The position numbers were made by a program, and so were the translations under genes. Source: Sequoia sempervirens (Eukaryota; Streptophyta; Pinopsida; Cupressales; Cupressaceae). From it: a stretch of DNA of 64,000 nucleotides. Under the pieces are notes generated by a model, which was not told where the DNA came from, did not search any database, and saw only the letters and a program-made list of their open reading frames with translations. The stretch covers positions 48,057,414-48,121,413 of the forward strand of contig VDFB02018296.1 in the NCBI GenBank assembly GCA_007258455.2, written 5' to 3'. The first letter of the stretch is position 1. Every line of letters starts with the position of its first letter. This document shows, in pieces, positions 11,039 to 21,942 of this stretch.

Positions 11039-14000
11039 TTCCTCTTGTGTTGCGATCAATTTTCAAGAATGTAGAAGATGAATCTCTAATTCTTTGGATT
11101 GATCTAACTTTAAGTACAAAAGAGACAATTTTAGGATGTTTTAAGGATCCAAAGTATGATGGTGAAAATGAAGGATGGATGATATGGATGATTAGGACTC
11201 TTGAGAAATCTTGAAGGATATGTTAAACTTTAGGACTTGGATTTGATGTTTGATTTTGATTTGGGATTAGATTTTATTTGATTTGGATTTGGATTGTGAA
11301 CTCATAAACTCTAAGAGGTTGGATGTTGTCCTAGAGTGAATTTATCCTCAAGATGATAATTTGACTAAGTGTGAGAAGAAGGATTCATCTAAACACACCT
11401 AACCAAACAAGATGATTGATTTTGGATTATGAACTCCTAAAACCCAAGATGTTGGATGTTATCAAGGGATAAACTTGTTCACAAGATTTGATAATTTGAC
11501 TTAGATGTGTGGTGAAGGATGATGTCTACACACATCTAATCAAACAACATGATTTTTGATTTGTTTCAAATGATTTTCCCAAAGTTTAACATGGAGGATT
11601 TTTCCAATATTTTTAAGAGTTGATGATGAGATGATTTTGGTTTTTTGATGTTCAAAGATGGATGAAGGTTTGATTTTGATCCTATGTTTATCTAAAAAGA
11701 CACTTGCTTACTAGACCTTAGTTTTGAATAACGTGCTTTTCTCTAGACAAGGTGTGCAAATTCCCAAAAAAAGATTTGGACTTTGTTGACAAAAGAACTC
11801 ATACAAATTTGGGTTGTTTCTTGAAGCTTTCTTGTAGAAGTTAAAAAGCAGCCTTCGTCTGAATTCGTATAGCGTTGAGAGATGCTTTTGGTGATCTTTC
11901 AGACTAAGAGCTTTTACCTTTGGTTTCTTGATCTTGATCTTGATCTTGCGTGAAATAATTTGGGACACATGTGTGGATTTCAATTGTCTTTAGTCTTTGA
12001 TTATTGACTTCATTTTACCACAAACACTTCTTGATTAAGCTTTGAAACTAGATGTTTAATGTTTTAATTTCTTCTCATTGCTCAAAGTGTATCATGTAGA
12101 AATTGAGGAAATCAAAGCAAGAGTTACCTAATGTTTACTTTAGTAGTAGCAAATTGAGATAAAATTCAAGTTCCTAGAAACCTCTAAGGATATGAATCCC
12201 AAGGGCAAGCAAGGGCATGTGAACTCATTCAAGGATATTTGCTTCTCCTAAAGGGTTTAAGATTTGATGCTCATATTAAATGTTTGTTTTCCAATGTTTT
12301 CAATCAAGCAATTTGTTATGTAACCAAGAACAAGTACAACACTATGGCTATGAAATATTGTATTTGTTGAGTCCCCACTTGTACAAGTTCAGCTACGCTT
12401 ATTTTTAGTGAATAGTTAGATGCTTGACCCCACTGGCTCCCCTCAATGACACTCACTTATATAGGGAAACCAAGCATCAGTACCCATGAAAATACCATGG
12501 CATACTTTCCATTTCTACTAAAAACCGTAAAAGTGTGGGGCGGCTTCAAAATGACCGTTCTTGCACCAACAAATAGATAGGGATTTTGGCCTTTCTACAA
12601 CAAGGGTTTTAATTCGTACTTTCTGTTCATAGGAGTTGACCCATTGAGGTGAGAGAACATTGTTTCCCTTCTCGTCGGAACCAACCACGTGATACTGGCC
12701 TTTGTTCGAGTACCCACTTTTATATCCTGACTAGAAATACTCTTGGCTTTAGAGTGTTACCGGTTGATTCATTCCCTTGGGTGAGTACTTTTTCCCCAAG
12801 GCAGGCCCTCTAAGATAAACAAAAGTGAGGCTCAAAGATATTCGTAACTCAATTGATCTTTGTTGAAAAACAAAGAGATAATACACACAATAGGTTTGAA
12901 TCACACTCGCAAGATGTGTTCAATTTTAGTTCCCAAGATGAAGTGTGGAGGCAATTACTTTATCCCAACCTAAGACTACCAAAAATCCTTTTGATTCTCA
13001 AGATCATTGTGAGGTGTGAGAGAAGCACATACGTCTTTTCAATGGTTTTAGTTTGAGTAAGCAATCACAAAACAAAGTAGCACATGCTCATTTTAAGACC
13101 CATAAAGCAATAATGACTTCTTTTTAAGCACCAAAGGATATGTGAAGATTGCCTTGTTCAATTGTTAAATCCGAAAACCAACTCTAGTAAGTTTGTGTCT
13201 TAAAATTCATTTTAAGCCCCTTTGTAACAAGAAATTGAAGTGTTCTTTTTAGAGCCCAAAAGGAAACTAGTATGTCTTAAGCATGAAAGATAACAATTTT
13301 TCTTTAAGAGAAATAGTGAGTTCTCTAAGAGTCTTAAACAAACACTAGAAAGTGTTCAAAAACACTTGGTATCATGCAAGAATGATGTCATTATGCTTCT
13401 TTCTTTCTTCACCTTTGATCAAGCCCACCTACAAGACAACCAGTCAGGTCTGCAAAAAAAAAAGGTCAGTAGATCAAAGAACAATCCAAATGATCAGAAT
13501 TTGAAAACAAAAAGCACATGTCATAAAAATAATTTTCACTTTTTACTTCCCTTTAGCGGTGGAACCCACAAAGGCGGTATAGTTTAAAATATCAGCAGTG
13601 TTATATAGCACCGCTTATCAGTCAATATCGTTCTACAACAGGGACAAAGAGCATGAAGGCATTTCTATTTCAACCAGCAGTGGAGTTTGGAATTTGAAAA
13701 TATTCCAGCATGTGAAAAAGATTCAGCGGCGTCATTTGAGACTTTGAATTCTAGGCAGGAAACAGAGAGTGTGAAAGTTTGGAATTTGTAGTAGTGCGAT
13801 ATAGTGACGTTAGAGTCCTAGTGGTTCTAAAATGTGACGCTAGTTGGCTAGTGGTGGAGTTCCCTGTAGAAACACAAAACAACAAAAAAAAAAGCATGAA
13901 ATTTGGTGAAAAAACGTGATTAGAACTTCTGGTTCACCCTCCTTCTAGTGCCAAAAAGTGAACCAGGATTCCAAACCTGCATGAACATAAGAAATAAACA

Positions 14001-14149
14001 TCATATTAGATCAAGTGCAAGTTAGGATCATGATTCCCCAATAAATCCATTTGAATTGCAAAGGAAGATGAATGAAATAAAGAACATAAACAAGCATAAA
14101 CCAAAAATATTAAATCCTATTCAAATGCAAAGAAAACTCTTAATCTCTT
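11039..14149 (-). other. Long untranslated leader of the Tat-like element
   Basis: About 3.1 kb separates the primer-binding site from the first gag Met at 11038. Long leaders are usual in Tat/Ogre elements; in some Ogre copies this stretch holds an extra ORF before gag. Here the longest minus-strand open frame is about 90 codons (11711-11983, Lys-rich), with no recognisable domain. A short inverted repeat (CTGGTTCAC ... GTGAACCAG) is present near 13.93-13.97 kb. No real gene is supported. Confidence 0.55.
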
Positions 14150-14168
14150 GGGGGAGTTGGTGCCAATT
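14150..14168 (-). other. Candidate primer-binding site
   Basis: Two bases after the LTR end, the minus strand reads TTGGCACCAACTCCCCC. A TGG start is expected because it pairs with the CCA 3' end of a tRNA primer. I cannot name the tRNA with confidence. Confidence 0.4.
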
Positions 14169-15207
14169 TGATGTGGAAATTGGCCCTTTCCCAACTCCCA
14201 TGCAAGCTTTGATGATTTGATGAGGATGTGATCCACTTTGTTGAAGATTGAAGTATGCTCCATGATGAAAAACTTGCATAACCTAGCTATAATTTTGATG
14301 AAATGCTAATACTTGAGAATGGATTTGAGTATAATAAGTTTGCTCAAATTGTGGATGATCAAATGAGGAATGAAGCCTCCTATTTATAGAATGACAAGTT
14401 GGAGAAATGCCTAAAATGAAGTAATGTGGGACTAGCATTCAACCAATGGCAAGGTGCCACTTGTCAAGAGATGGATGGATGAAGGATGTGCACATTTTGA
14501 TGAATGTACCCATAAATACAATTAGGTGATATTTGAAATTAGTGAAATGACATGTACAAGAGGGAAAATAAATGTCATAAATGCCACTTGGCTCAAGGCA
14601 AAAGGACTTATTAGGTGAAGAAAATGTCTTTTTGGAAGAAGAAAGTCCACTTGGATTTTGAATTCAAATTTGAGAGAATATTCCTCCATTATGCCATGTT
14701 GAGAGAAAAAAGGGATTTAATAAATGGATTAAATCTATTTTCATGTGCAAGTGGAAAAAGCTAGAGGATGGGACATGAATTAGAATTAAATTAATCAAGG
14801 GTTAATTAATTTAATAGGAGATTAGATGATGTGACAAATTTCACTTAGATTTATGGGTTGATTTAAATCAAATATGAGAAGAATATGATAGAAGGATTCA
14901 TTAAATAAGGATTTTTAATTTATTTAATTAAAGGATATGAATTTAGATTAAATCAAATAAGGTTTTAATTTATTTAATTTAATAAGATAGACTTTAGGGA
15001 TTTAATCAAATGAGATTGATTATTTAATTAAATAGGGATAATTAGATCAGACTGATTGATTTAATTAAATGACTTAATCAGATAAATGATTTATTTAATT
15101 AAGAGAGGAAGATTGATGAATTTAATCAAATAAGGTTATTCAATTAAATGGTTAGACTGAGGGATGATTTAGGATGAAATGGTTTTGTAGTCGGGATCAG
15201 ATGTACA
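14169..15207 (-). repeat. Candidate 5' LTR of the Tat-like element
   Basis: On the minus strand the proposed LTR begins TGTACATCTGATCC and ends CCACATCA, with the canonical TG...CA ends. It contains a good TATA box about 180-220 bp before its 3' end, which fits a U3-R-U5 layout, and the primer-binding site candidate follows two bases later. The U3 part (about 14.8-15.15 kb) is a run of degenerate TTTAATTAAAT-like motifs. Only one LTR is in the window, so the borders rest on end motifs, the TATA box and position relative to gag; the outer border is the less certain. Confidence 0.5.
14382..14389 (-). promoter_or_regulatory. TATA box of the retrotransposon LTR
   Basis: Minus-strand TATAAATA followed by GGAGGCTTCATT. 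It lies inside the proposed LTR, upstream of the leader and gag, as expected for the U3 promoter that would start genomic RNA synthesis. Confidence 0.6.
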
Positions 15208-16983
15208 ATGTCAATCAATACATTTTCCATGTCTACAAGTATAAATGAAACCGAGTTACCAATTTGCTTGGCATGGTAAACCTTAACTACCCGTAGAATG
15301 CCAAAACCACTGTCCTAAAGATGCAGCCGATAAACCACCTTCTCGATCAAAATTTTTAGCCTTATGCAAACCCTAGCTTGGCCATGGCAGAATGATTTTG
15401 AGTTTTTCCAAGAATGAAAGTAAATTAGGGCACAAATACTGTTTTAGTGTTACAAATAAAACATTATTACTATATCCCCAATAATCACTATGTCGGTCAT
15501 TATTTTCCAAAAAAATATAATTCTCATAATGCTCAATTTTAGTCGATGTTAACTACCATACTACCTTGTCAGCCTTGTTGACATATAAACCTTTGTCTAT
15601 GCACAAAGTCTAAATGAATTTAGACTTTTCAACCATAATCATCACCTCTAATAGCTTGAGAATTTTGCAATAATCATTATACCTTATAGATACTCAAAGT
15701 AATGCACCTCATATACCAATGCCATCTAGATGAATCATGATCTTGTAATGATACCTTATTACAAGATACAAATTGATATTGTTTGTATTAGAAAATCAAT
15801 GTCTCATGTATTATGTGAATGATAAAATCTTAATGGCTTATCAATGGACTCATTGATAGAACATTAAGCCCCTTATCAGTGATACAATGCATTTGATAGT
15901 GAAAGCTAATCAAGTATGAACATGTATCAACTAATAAGATAACATAAATCACATGAATATAATACAATATAAATATCATTTGAATCAAATGACCATTATT
16001 GAGAATATGCCATCAACATGTATAATGCATTATCATATTGAACCCAAACATGTCATACCTATGTATCAAATGTGATACCATATCAATTCAAAAGTTTGTA
16101 TTCCTGTCAGTCTGTAATCCTGTCAAATACATGTCATAAAGTGTCTTTGTGTGTCCTTGACATCAAGGGAAACACATGCAACAACTATGAGGGCCAACAG
16201 ATATACCTATTGGTACCATTTTGTAATCAAGTGTCTTCTTAAGAGCTTTCTAATGACATACTATAATTGAAAATCCAACAATCAAATCAAAAGTTATGAT
16301 CCCTAGAAGTCATACTAAATAAAATTCTCAAAATATCTTCTTGAGGAGGTTACACTTTCTAGAATATGTTGTGAAAATTATGCATTCTAGATTAAGGAGG
16401 TGAATATGGGTTATTGATAGGGAGAAAGCAGCATAGATGGTGGCTCCATTTTACAATTTTGTGTAATCAGAAAGCTCATATAGTGGCAGTTTGTGAATTT
16501 TTGAATATTGTAATTTTATTTTTATGGAGATAATAGAACACTTGTGTTTCCTTCTTGCATTTTTACTATTCATTTCCTTTTTTTTTTTCGGTTTGGGTTT
16601 GTAAGGGGAGTACCCTTCATCAGAAATGGAGTGAAAAAATAGTATAGCCAACAAGAAACCTTTCTCATGTACAATGTAATCTATTTAAAAATTGTCACCT
16701 ATCATGAAGGGATTTGCAATAGAGAATGCCTTGGGATTCCAAAATATTGTTTCCCACTCTAGGATAAGAGCTAACACTCTAGAAATATAGTAAATGCCAA
16801 TGTTCCTTCATTCCTTCAAGAGAAATAATTCAATCTAATAGAGCTCTCACAAGTGAGAACTTATCGATTTCTATCATAAAATGAGGGAGAAGAAGGTTTG
16901 TATGATAACTTCTATAGGACATTTGGGGAGAAAATATATTTCAACCCAAGCTTCTTAATTAAATTAACTTTGAATTTAGTTTT
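15208..16983. other. Spacer between the two LTR elements, no gene seen
   Basis: AT-rich DNA with only short open frames (the longest about 67 codons, Lys-rich). I recognised no protein domain, RNA gene or terminal repeat on either strand. It is the flank into which the two elements on either side inserted, or the decayed remains of something older. Confidence 0.5.
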
Positions 16984-17181
16984 TGTGGGAATTGGATTTA
17001 TTTACACTTTCACATTGGATTCTGGACCCTATTGTATTTATAACCTTAATATCATCATTAATAGGCCCTATGACCCCATATTGTGTATCCCAAGGCATAT
17101 TTCGATCAAAACCTCAATAATATCAATATAAATCCTTAAATTCTTCAGTTCTCGACACTTTAGCATAAAAAATAGCCCCTG

Positions 17182-17259
17182 TGGGACCCATTCGCCACCT
17201 TGGGTGAATGAGTCCCATCTAGGTGGGACTCATTCACCCAAGATGGCGAATGAGTCCCA
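17182..17259. repeat. Long hairpin in the 5' LTR (36-bp arms, 6-bp loop)
   Basis: Arm one (17182-17217) and arm two (17224-17259) are inverted copies matching at 34 of 36 positions, separated by TCTAGG. The inner 16 bp (GGGTGAATGAGTCCCA and its complement) pair perfectly. The equivalent hairpin exists in the right LTR with more mismatches. Confidence 0.85.
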
Positions 17260-18033
17260 TTTGGCCTATTTTTAAGGCTTTGAGTGGGAAAAGTGGGTTT
17301 TTAAATAATATTTTTCCTATGTCAACCTTTGGGATCAAATACACGGGTTAATAGGTGGATTACCTATATAAACAAGATCTCAAATCATTATTTCATCATG
17401 CATTCATATTATCAAGTCAATCACTCAAAGGTTGAGCATTTCAAGACTTCATAGGATCATTTCTAAGGCATTGAAGGGAAGATTCTTTATCAATTGTTGC
17501 AGCAATTCAAGATCCATCATCATGTTGAAATCATATCAAGCATCAAGCATGCTATTGTGCTAGTGTTATGATGTAGCATTAAATATCCAAGATCAATCAT
17601 TAGTCCCTTCCTATTGTCAAAGATCAAGATCTACATCCTTCATGGCCAATTCACGTTAAGTTGTAAATTTGCAATACATCATCTCCAAGGAATCATTCAA
17701 GGTATCATTTTCATGTTTCATGCCCTATGTTCCATGCTTCATCTCCTTGTTTCATTGTTTCATCATTTGGTTTAATTACCTACAAGGGGTTTGACCAAGG
17801 CAAACCCCTATTCCCTAACAATCAACACTTTTGTTCTCATTCTTTGTGTAATTGCAGACTAGGTGATTTGAAGACTTGAAGATCATTGAAGATTAGGTTA
17901 CAAGCTTGTTGGAGTTTTCTTCCCATTTGCAAGGTCATAATATTGACAAAAATGTCATCTACAGCCTCGAAATCAGGGTTTTGAATCCAAAAACCTAGAG
18001 AAGTAGATTGCGCAAACTAAGAGACCCAGATCT

Positions 18034-18067
18034 AGGACTGATTTACCCAGAATGGTGAATGAATCCC
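18034..18067. repeat. Short hairpin related to the LTR hairpin
   Basis: GGACTGATTTACC, loop CAGAAT, GGTGAATGAATCC. It is the same GGGACTCATTCACC / GGTGAATGAGTCCC motif as in the long hairpin, placed about 370 bp before the LTR end. Confidence 0.6.
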
Positions 18068-18411
18068 ACTAGGCCAAAAAATTAGGTTTTTCAATATTTT
18101 AGAGCTCCATTCCATCTCTAGCAAGTTTCCAGGTGCACACTTTTTGTTTTACAATTTTTTCTATTCTACTTTATTTGCATTTCCAATTCATTTAGTGAAG
18201 CATTACATCAAAATAGGTTTTGCATGTCATTATCTTTTCCAATTTTAAACTTGCTGGTGAACCCCTCATTAGATCATATTCATTTCCTAGGACAACCCTA
18301 TTGCAATATTTCAATCTCCTTTACATTGAGATCTCTAGGGTTATCCTTGAGTGGAATCACTTTGAAAGTGTGTGTGAATACATCATCATTTCCCCATTTT
18401 CATAGGTTCCA

Positions 18412-18430
18412 TTTTGGTGAACCTCCATTT
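18412..18430 (+). other. Candidate primer-binding site of the non-autonomous element
   Basis: Immediately inside the left LTR is TTTTGGTGAACCTCC. TGG is the expected start for pairing to a tRNA CCA end; the three-base spacer is longer than usual, so this is tentative. The right LTR is followed by unrelated sequence, as expected. Confidence 0.35.
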
Positions 18431-18695
18431 AGAATACCTTCTTTATTGATTTGGAGTCCATCATCATCCTAGATCTAGCTTGTATTAACTTTGCATTGCA
18501 TTTTGTATTAGTTAATTGGCATTCTAGGGTTTCAAAATTTTGTATTAGTGAAAGTGCATATAGGTTGCATTTTTAAATCTCAAATCATTGCAAATCATCT
18601 AAAAAATGCATTTGCATTGAGGATACACATCATACAAACTAAAAATCATAAAAATCAATTGAGAATTTTTTAAAATTTTGAAAAAAATCCCTACT

Positions 18696-18729
18696 GGGAC
18701 TCATTCACCACCTTGGGTGGATTAGTCCT
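18696..18729. repeat. Third copy of the hairpin motif, in the interior
   Basis: GGGACTCATTCACC followed by ACCTTGGGTGGATTAGTCC. The two halves pair imperfectly (two mismatches in 13). It lies about 285 bp inside the element, outside the LTR. Confidence 0.5.
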
Positions 18730-19017
18730 AGTGCACCCCTGAAACTATCATTTACAACACTAAAAACCTTGTTTTTGCACTTTTGTTTTCTGCCATTAAC
18801 TATTTTTTTCAGTTTTCTAAGCTTTTGTTACATGCATTTCATTAATTCTATCTTAAATTGGTCCATTTCATTGCTCAAATTCCAAATTTGCATTTACAAC
18901 ATTTCATCTTTCAAGTTGTTGCATAGTATAATCAGTAATTTACCTTGTTTCACATTTGAAAATTTCATTTAACTTTAGGTAAATTGCATTGCACTTTCTT
19001 TACTTTTTCATGATAAC

Positions 19018-20230
19018 ATGTTTTCTTTCAAGAGATGTGGCTTTGATATGGTTCAAAATGGATTGCATAAGTACAACATTCCCTCTTATGAGTTCAATTT
19101 AGAGTACAACAATGAGGTCATTAAGAAACATGTTAGTTATCCTTCTACTATCTTTCATAATTATGAGAACATCCTAGAGCAAGTGGATCAAACCATTAAC
19201 ACAATTCTTAAAATTACATTGCCCATTGGTGAGGATGGTAGTGTTGACAATTATAACAATCATACTTGTTCTTCTCCTGATACCTCTCCTATTAGTGACA
19301 AAGGTATCTTGGTGAAAGAAGATACAAGCATCGAGGGTCTTGATTGTCCCTCTCCTCATCCCCCTTTGGAAGATATTAGAAAACAAGAAGATGAGATCAT
19401 AGAAACATTTCTAAACATCACTTTGCCTAATCTACATTCATCCCTTGCTTGTGAGAATGTTCTAGAGAAAGAAGATGATATCATAAATAGCCATGACAAT
19501 CAAAATTGTCCTTCTCCTAATAGATCCCTCCTTGATGCAAAGAGGATAGGTTAGTGTTAGAAGATATACCTATTAAGAATCATGAGAATCTTGTCCCTCC
19601 CTTCCCAAATGCTCCTACCATATGGGAAGATCTATTTGGTAAGCATGAAAATCATAGCGATCCTTCTCTTAATGGCTCTGCTACTTGTGATGAAGCTACT
19701 TTACCAAATACAACCATGGATGAACACATTACAAGCTCCCCTCCTAGGGTAGATAATATGACACAAGATAATGAGAACTTAGGGGAAAATGACAAACAAA
19801 TAGATCCTTCTCCTAATATCCCCACTATTGATAAACAAGACAATTCAAACATTGATCATTCCCCTACTTGCGATGAAGTGATTTTGGAAAAACCAACCTT
19901 TGAATGTAAAAAAAATTGGTTTTTAGTTCTCCTAACAACTCTCCTCCTAGGGAGAATATCATGGTGTGATAAAGTGACAACAATAATAAGGTGGTTTCCT
20001 TCGGTGATGACAAACAGGTGATTCTAGATTGCCCTTTATTAGAGATACATCAAACCAAGACCACCGAGGTTATGAATGTACAAGTGTCCATTAGATCCCC
20101 CTTGATTAATGGACCTCCTACATACCCTATGGGACATCCTAAGAATCCTCTAATTCTTTACCCACCATCACACAAGCAAAAAACTCAAAACAAACATGAA
20201 CTCATCCTTTACCCACCTAAGAAAAATGTT
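19018..20230 (+). pseudogene. Repetitive Ser/Pro/Asn-rich coding region of the element
   Basis: Two neighbouring open frames (178 codons from 19018, then about 155 codons from 19554, with one frame change) encode a low-complexity acidic protein. A degenerate unit recurs: an ILKITLP or FLNITLP block, an acidic KEDD or KQEDEI block and a CPSP block (for example LDCPSPHPPLED, NQNCPSPNRSLLD and QIDPSPNIPTID). It sits where gag should be but lacks the conserved gag helices. It may be a spacer domain of the element's polyprotein or a replacement for gag. I do not recognise a function. Confidence 0.5.
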
Positions 20231-20439
20231 TTGTAGGAGCCGATTCATAATAAGTACTGTTGCTCATAAATATATCACTAGAAATAATTCACAACCACAA
20301 CAACCAGCCCCAACACCCTTACCTTTGCCTAATCCCATTTTTCCTAGTGCTCCCTATTTAATTTCACATAGTGGGAAGGAGTATGATCTTGTTGATTTCA
20401 ACTTAAGAATACTCCTACAAAGATATCCTTAATTCAGAA

Positions 20440-21050
20440 TTCACCTAATTATCACACTATGCTTCAAAGAGCTTTGCAACAAGTTGTTGTTCCATCTAGT
20501 GCAAACCTGAATGACATAGCAACCATGATTCAAGGAATATATGTTAACATTATTTTCCACCAAAGTGAACTCCCCCCTTTGGAAGTGCAAAAACAAAATG
20601 ATACTTTCATGATCATAGCTCAATAGAATAGAAAAGGGATAAAGTGAACTCTCATTGATAATGGCTCTGCTCTTAACATATGTAGTGTATCCCTCTTGGA
20701 TAGTTCTGGCATAAACAAATCAAAAATTCAACCAATCTCTTTATCTATTAGTGGATTTGACAATGTTGGAAGGGAATCACTCGGTGTGATTACTTTGCCT
20801 ATTACAGTTGGAAAAGCTACATTAGAAACACTAATCCATGTTATTCCCGATGATCTTTCATACTTGATCTTCTTTTAGGAAGACCATGGATTCATGCAAT
20901 GAATGGGGTTCCTTCCACTCTTCATTGTAAAATGAAGTATGTCTAGAACAATGAAGTGCACACATTGGATGTTGATAATGAAACTTATAGTGTTTTACAA
21001 CTCGAGAAAGGAAAAGAGAACCCCTTGAAAACATTAACACCATCAACACA
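20440..21050 (+). pseudogene. Tat-type aspartic protease domain
   Basis: The linker LQRALQQVVVPSSANLND leads to the active site TLIDNGSALNICSVSLLD (about 20650-20700). ISGFDNVGRESLGVITLPI and the closing signature RPWIHAMNGVPSTLHCKMKY (about 20880-20940) follow. Asp-Asn-Gly in the active site is a variant seen in this lineage. A frameshift lies just before the RPWIH motif, at the ATCTTCTTTTAGG run, where the family has a Leu-Leu-Gly bridge, and stops precede and follow. The match to the protease of the larger minus-strand element (HPWIHAMQAVAST) indicates the two elements are related. Confidence 0.75.
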
Positions 21051-21323
21051 AGTGGAACCCATGCAAAAAAATGATAAATAAAAACCTATTGAGGAAGTCA
21101 CGAAGTTATTCAATGATGATTGGGGTTCTTTGGATTTCACACCTAGATTTGATGGGCAACCGAAGATCATAATAAAGAAATGTGAAAAATAAATAAGTGG
21201 TAATGTTGACACAAAACTTGGAAGACCCTTCGAAAGCATCCACCTCAACCATTTTAGATAAAGAGACAAATTACACAACAAAATTTGATGAACTTAATCA
21301 TGAGCAACCACTGAATCCAAAAG

Positions 21324-21480
21324 AGATGAATCTTTATGGAAAAGGTTATGAAATGATTAAAAGACTTGGTTACAGTGGAAAATGATGTGGTGCTAGAGAA
21401 CAAGGTATCCTTGTCCCTATAGGACCCCATGTACACAAGAAAAGACTAATGGTCTTGGTTATTGTCCCTCTAAAGAAACA
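21324..21480 (+). pseudogene. G-patch motif downstream of the protease
   Basis: Residues GKGYEMIKRLGYSGK, a stop, then CGAREQGILVPIGPHV. The spacing Gly-x-Gly-x2-Met-x3-Leu-Gly-Tyr-x-Gly and the later Gly-Ile plus Pro-Ile fit the G-patch pattern. G-patch modules bind nucleic acid or RNA helicases. The TGA in the middle replaces what would be a Gly or Arg codon by a single base change. Confidence 0.65.
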
Positions 21481-21591
21481 AACAAGCCTTCACTTAATAT
21501 CAACACTATTACAAAAGATTCTTTGAAAGAAATGTAAGAGATAGAGAAATATTGGATTAATTTCAGCGTCATCACACAAAACACTAATGAT

Positions 21592-21942
21592 TTGAGTTGG
21601 TTAGATTTTACACCCTCCTATAAAGGAGAGAACAAAATCTCACAATCTAAAGAGTCTTGCGTAGGTATGACATCTTGTACTAAGCAAGAGATATCTTTGT
21701 TGCAAAATAAAGGAAAATCTTCTTTGGATCAAGAAGGTATCTTGTCGAAAATCCTCCAAGATCATTTAATATCCCTTCCTCCAAGGACTAGAAATAAATT
21801 TTACTACAAACATTCATTTTGCGCCTATCATAGAGTTCATGGTCATTCTACTAATGAATGTAAGGATTTGCACAACAAAATTCAACATCTCAAGGACTAT
21901 GGTGCTCTTCCTTGTGTTGAACCACATTGTTCCTCTAATTGA
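21592..21942 (+). pseudogene. Zinc-knuckle-like segment at the end of the coding region
   Basis: A 116-codon open stretch ends in YYKHSFCAYHRVHGHSTNEC, then KDLHNKIQHLKDYGAL and a stop. The Cys-x2-His-x3-Gly-His-x4-Cys arrangement and the following helix match the C-terminal zinc knuckle of plant gypsy gag proteins (usual form CEFH...GH...C). In the larger element the equivalent segment precedes the protease; here it follows the G-patch. LDFTP occurs both in front of it and about 470 bp upstream, which hints at an internal duplication. Confidence 0.65.

Larger units (their letters stand above)
1..15207 (-). mobile_element. Ty3/gypsy LTR retrotransposon, Tat/Ogre-like, 3' end beyond left edge
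   Basis: Read on the minus strand, the domains run in order: gag (about 11.0-8.1 kb), aspartic protease (7.8-7.0 kb), G-patch linker (6.85-5.9 kb), reverse transcriptase (5.8-4.9 kb), RNase H (4.2-3.8 kb), a second archaeal-type RNase H (3.7-3.35 kb) and integrase (3.1-1.95 kb). RT before integrase is Ty3/gypsy order. The extra RNase H between RNase H and integrase is the known mark of the plant Tat clade (Ogre, Retand and relatives), as are the long leader and large size. The 5' LTR is placed at 14169-15207; no second copy of it lies in the first 2 kb, so the 3' LTR must be outside the window and the element exceeds 15 kb. Numerous stops, frameshifts and lost catalytic residues show it is an old, inactive copy. 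Confidence 0.85.
16984..18411 (+). repeat. 5' LTR of the non-autonomous element
   Basis: Starts TGTGGGAATTGG and ends CATAGGTTCCA (TG...CA). It is shared with 23383-24801 along its full length, including TTGGACCCTATT-like, CCCATATTGTG, TCATCATGCATTCATATTAT and the closing CCCCATTTTCATAGG. It carries a long hairpin at 17182-17259 and a second shorter one at about 18034-18067. The exact 5' border is uncertain because repeats before the 3' LTR resemble its start. Confidence 0.75.
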
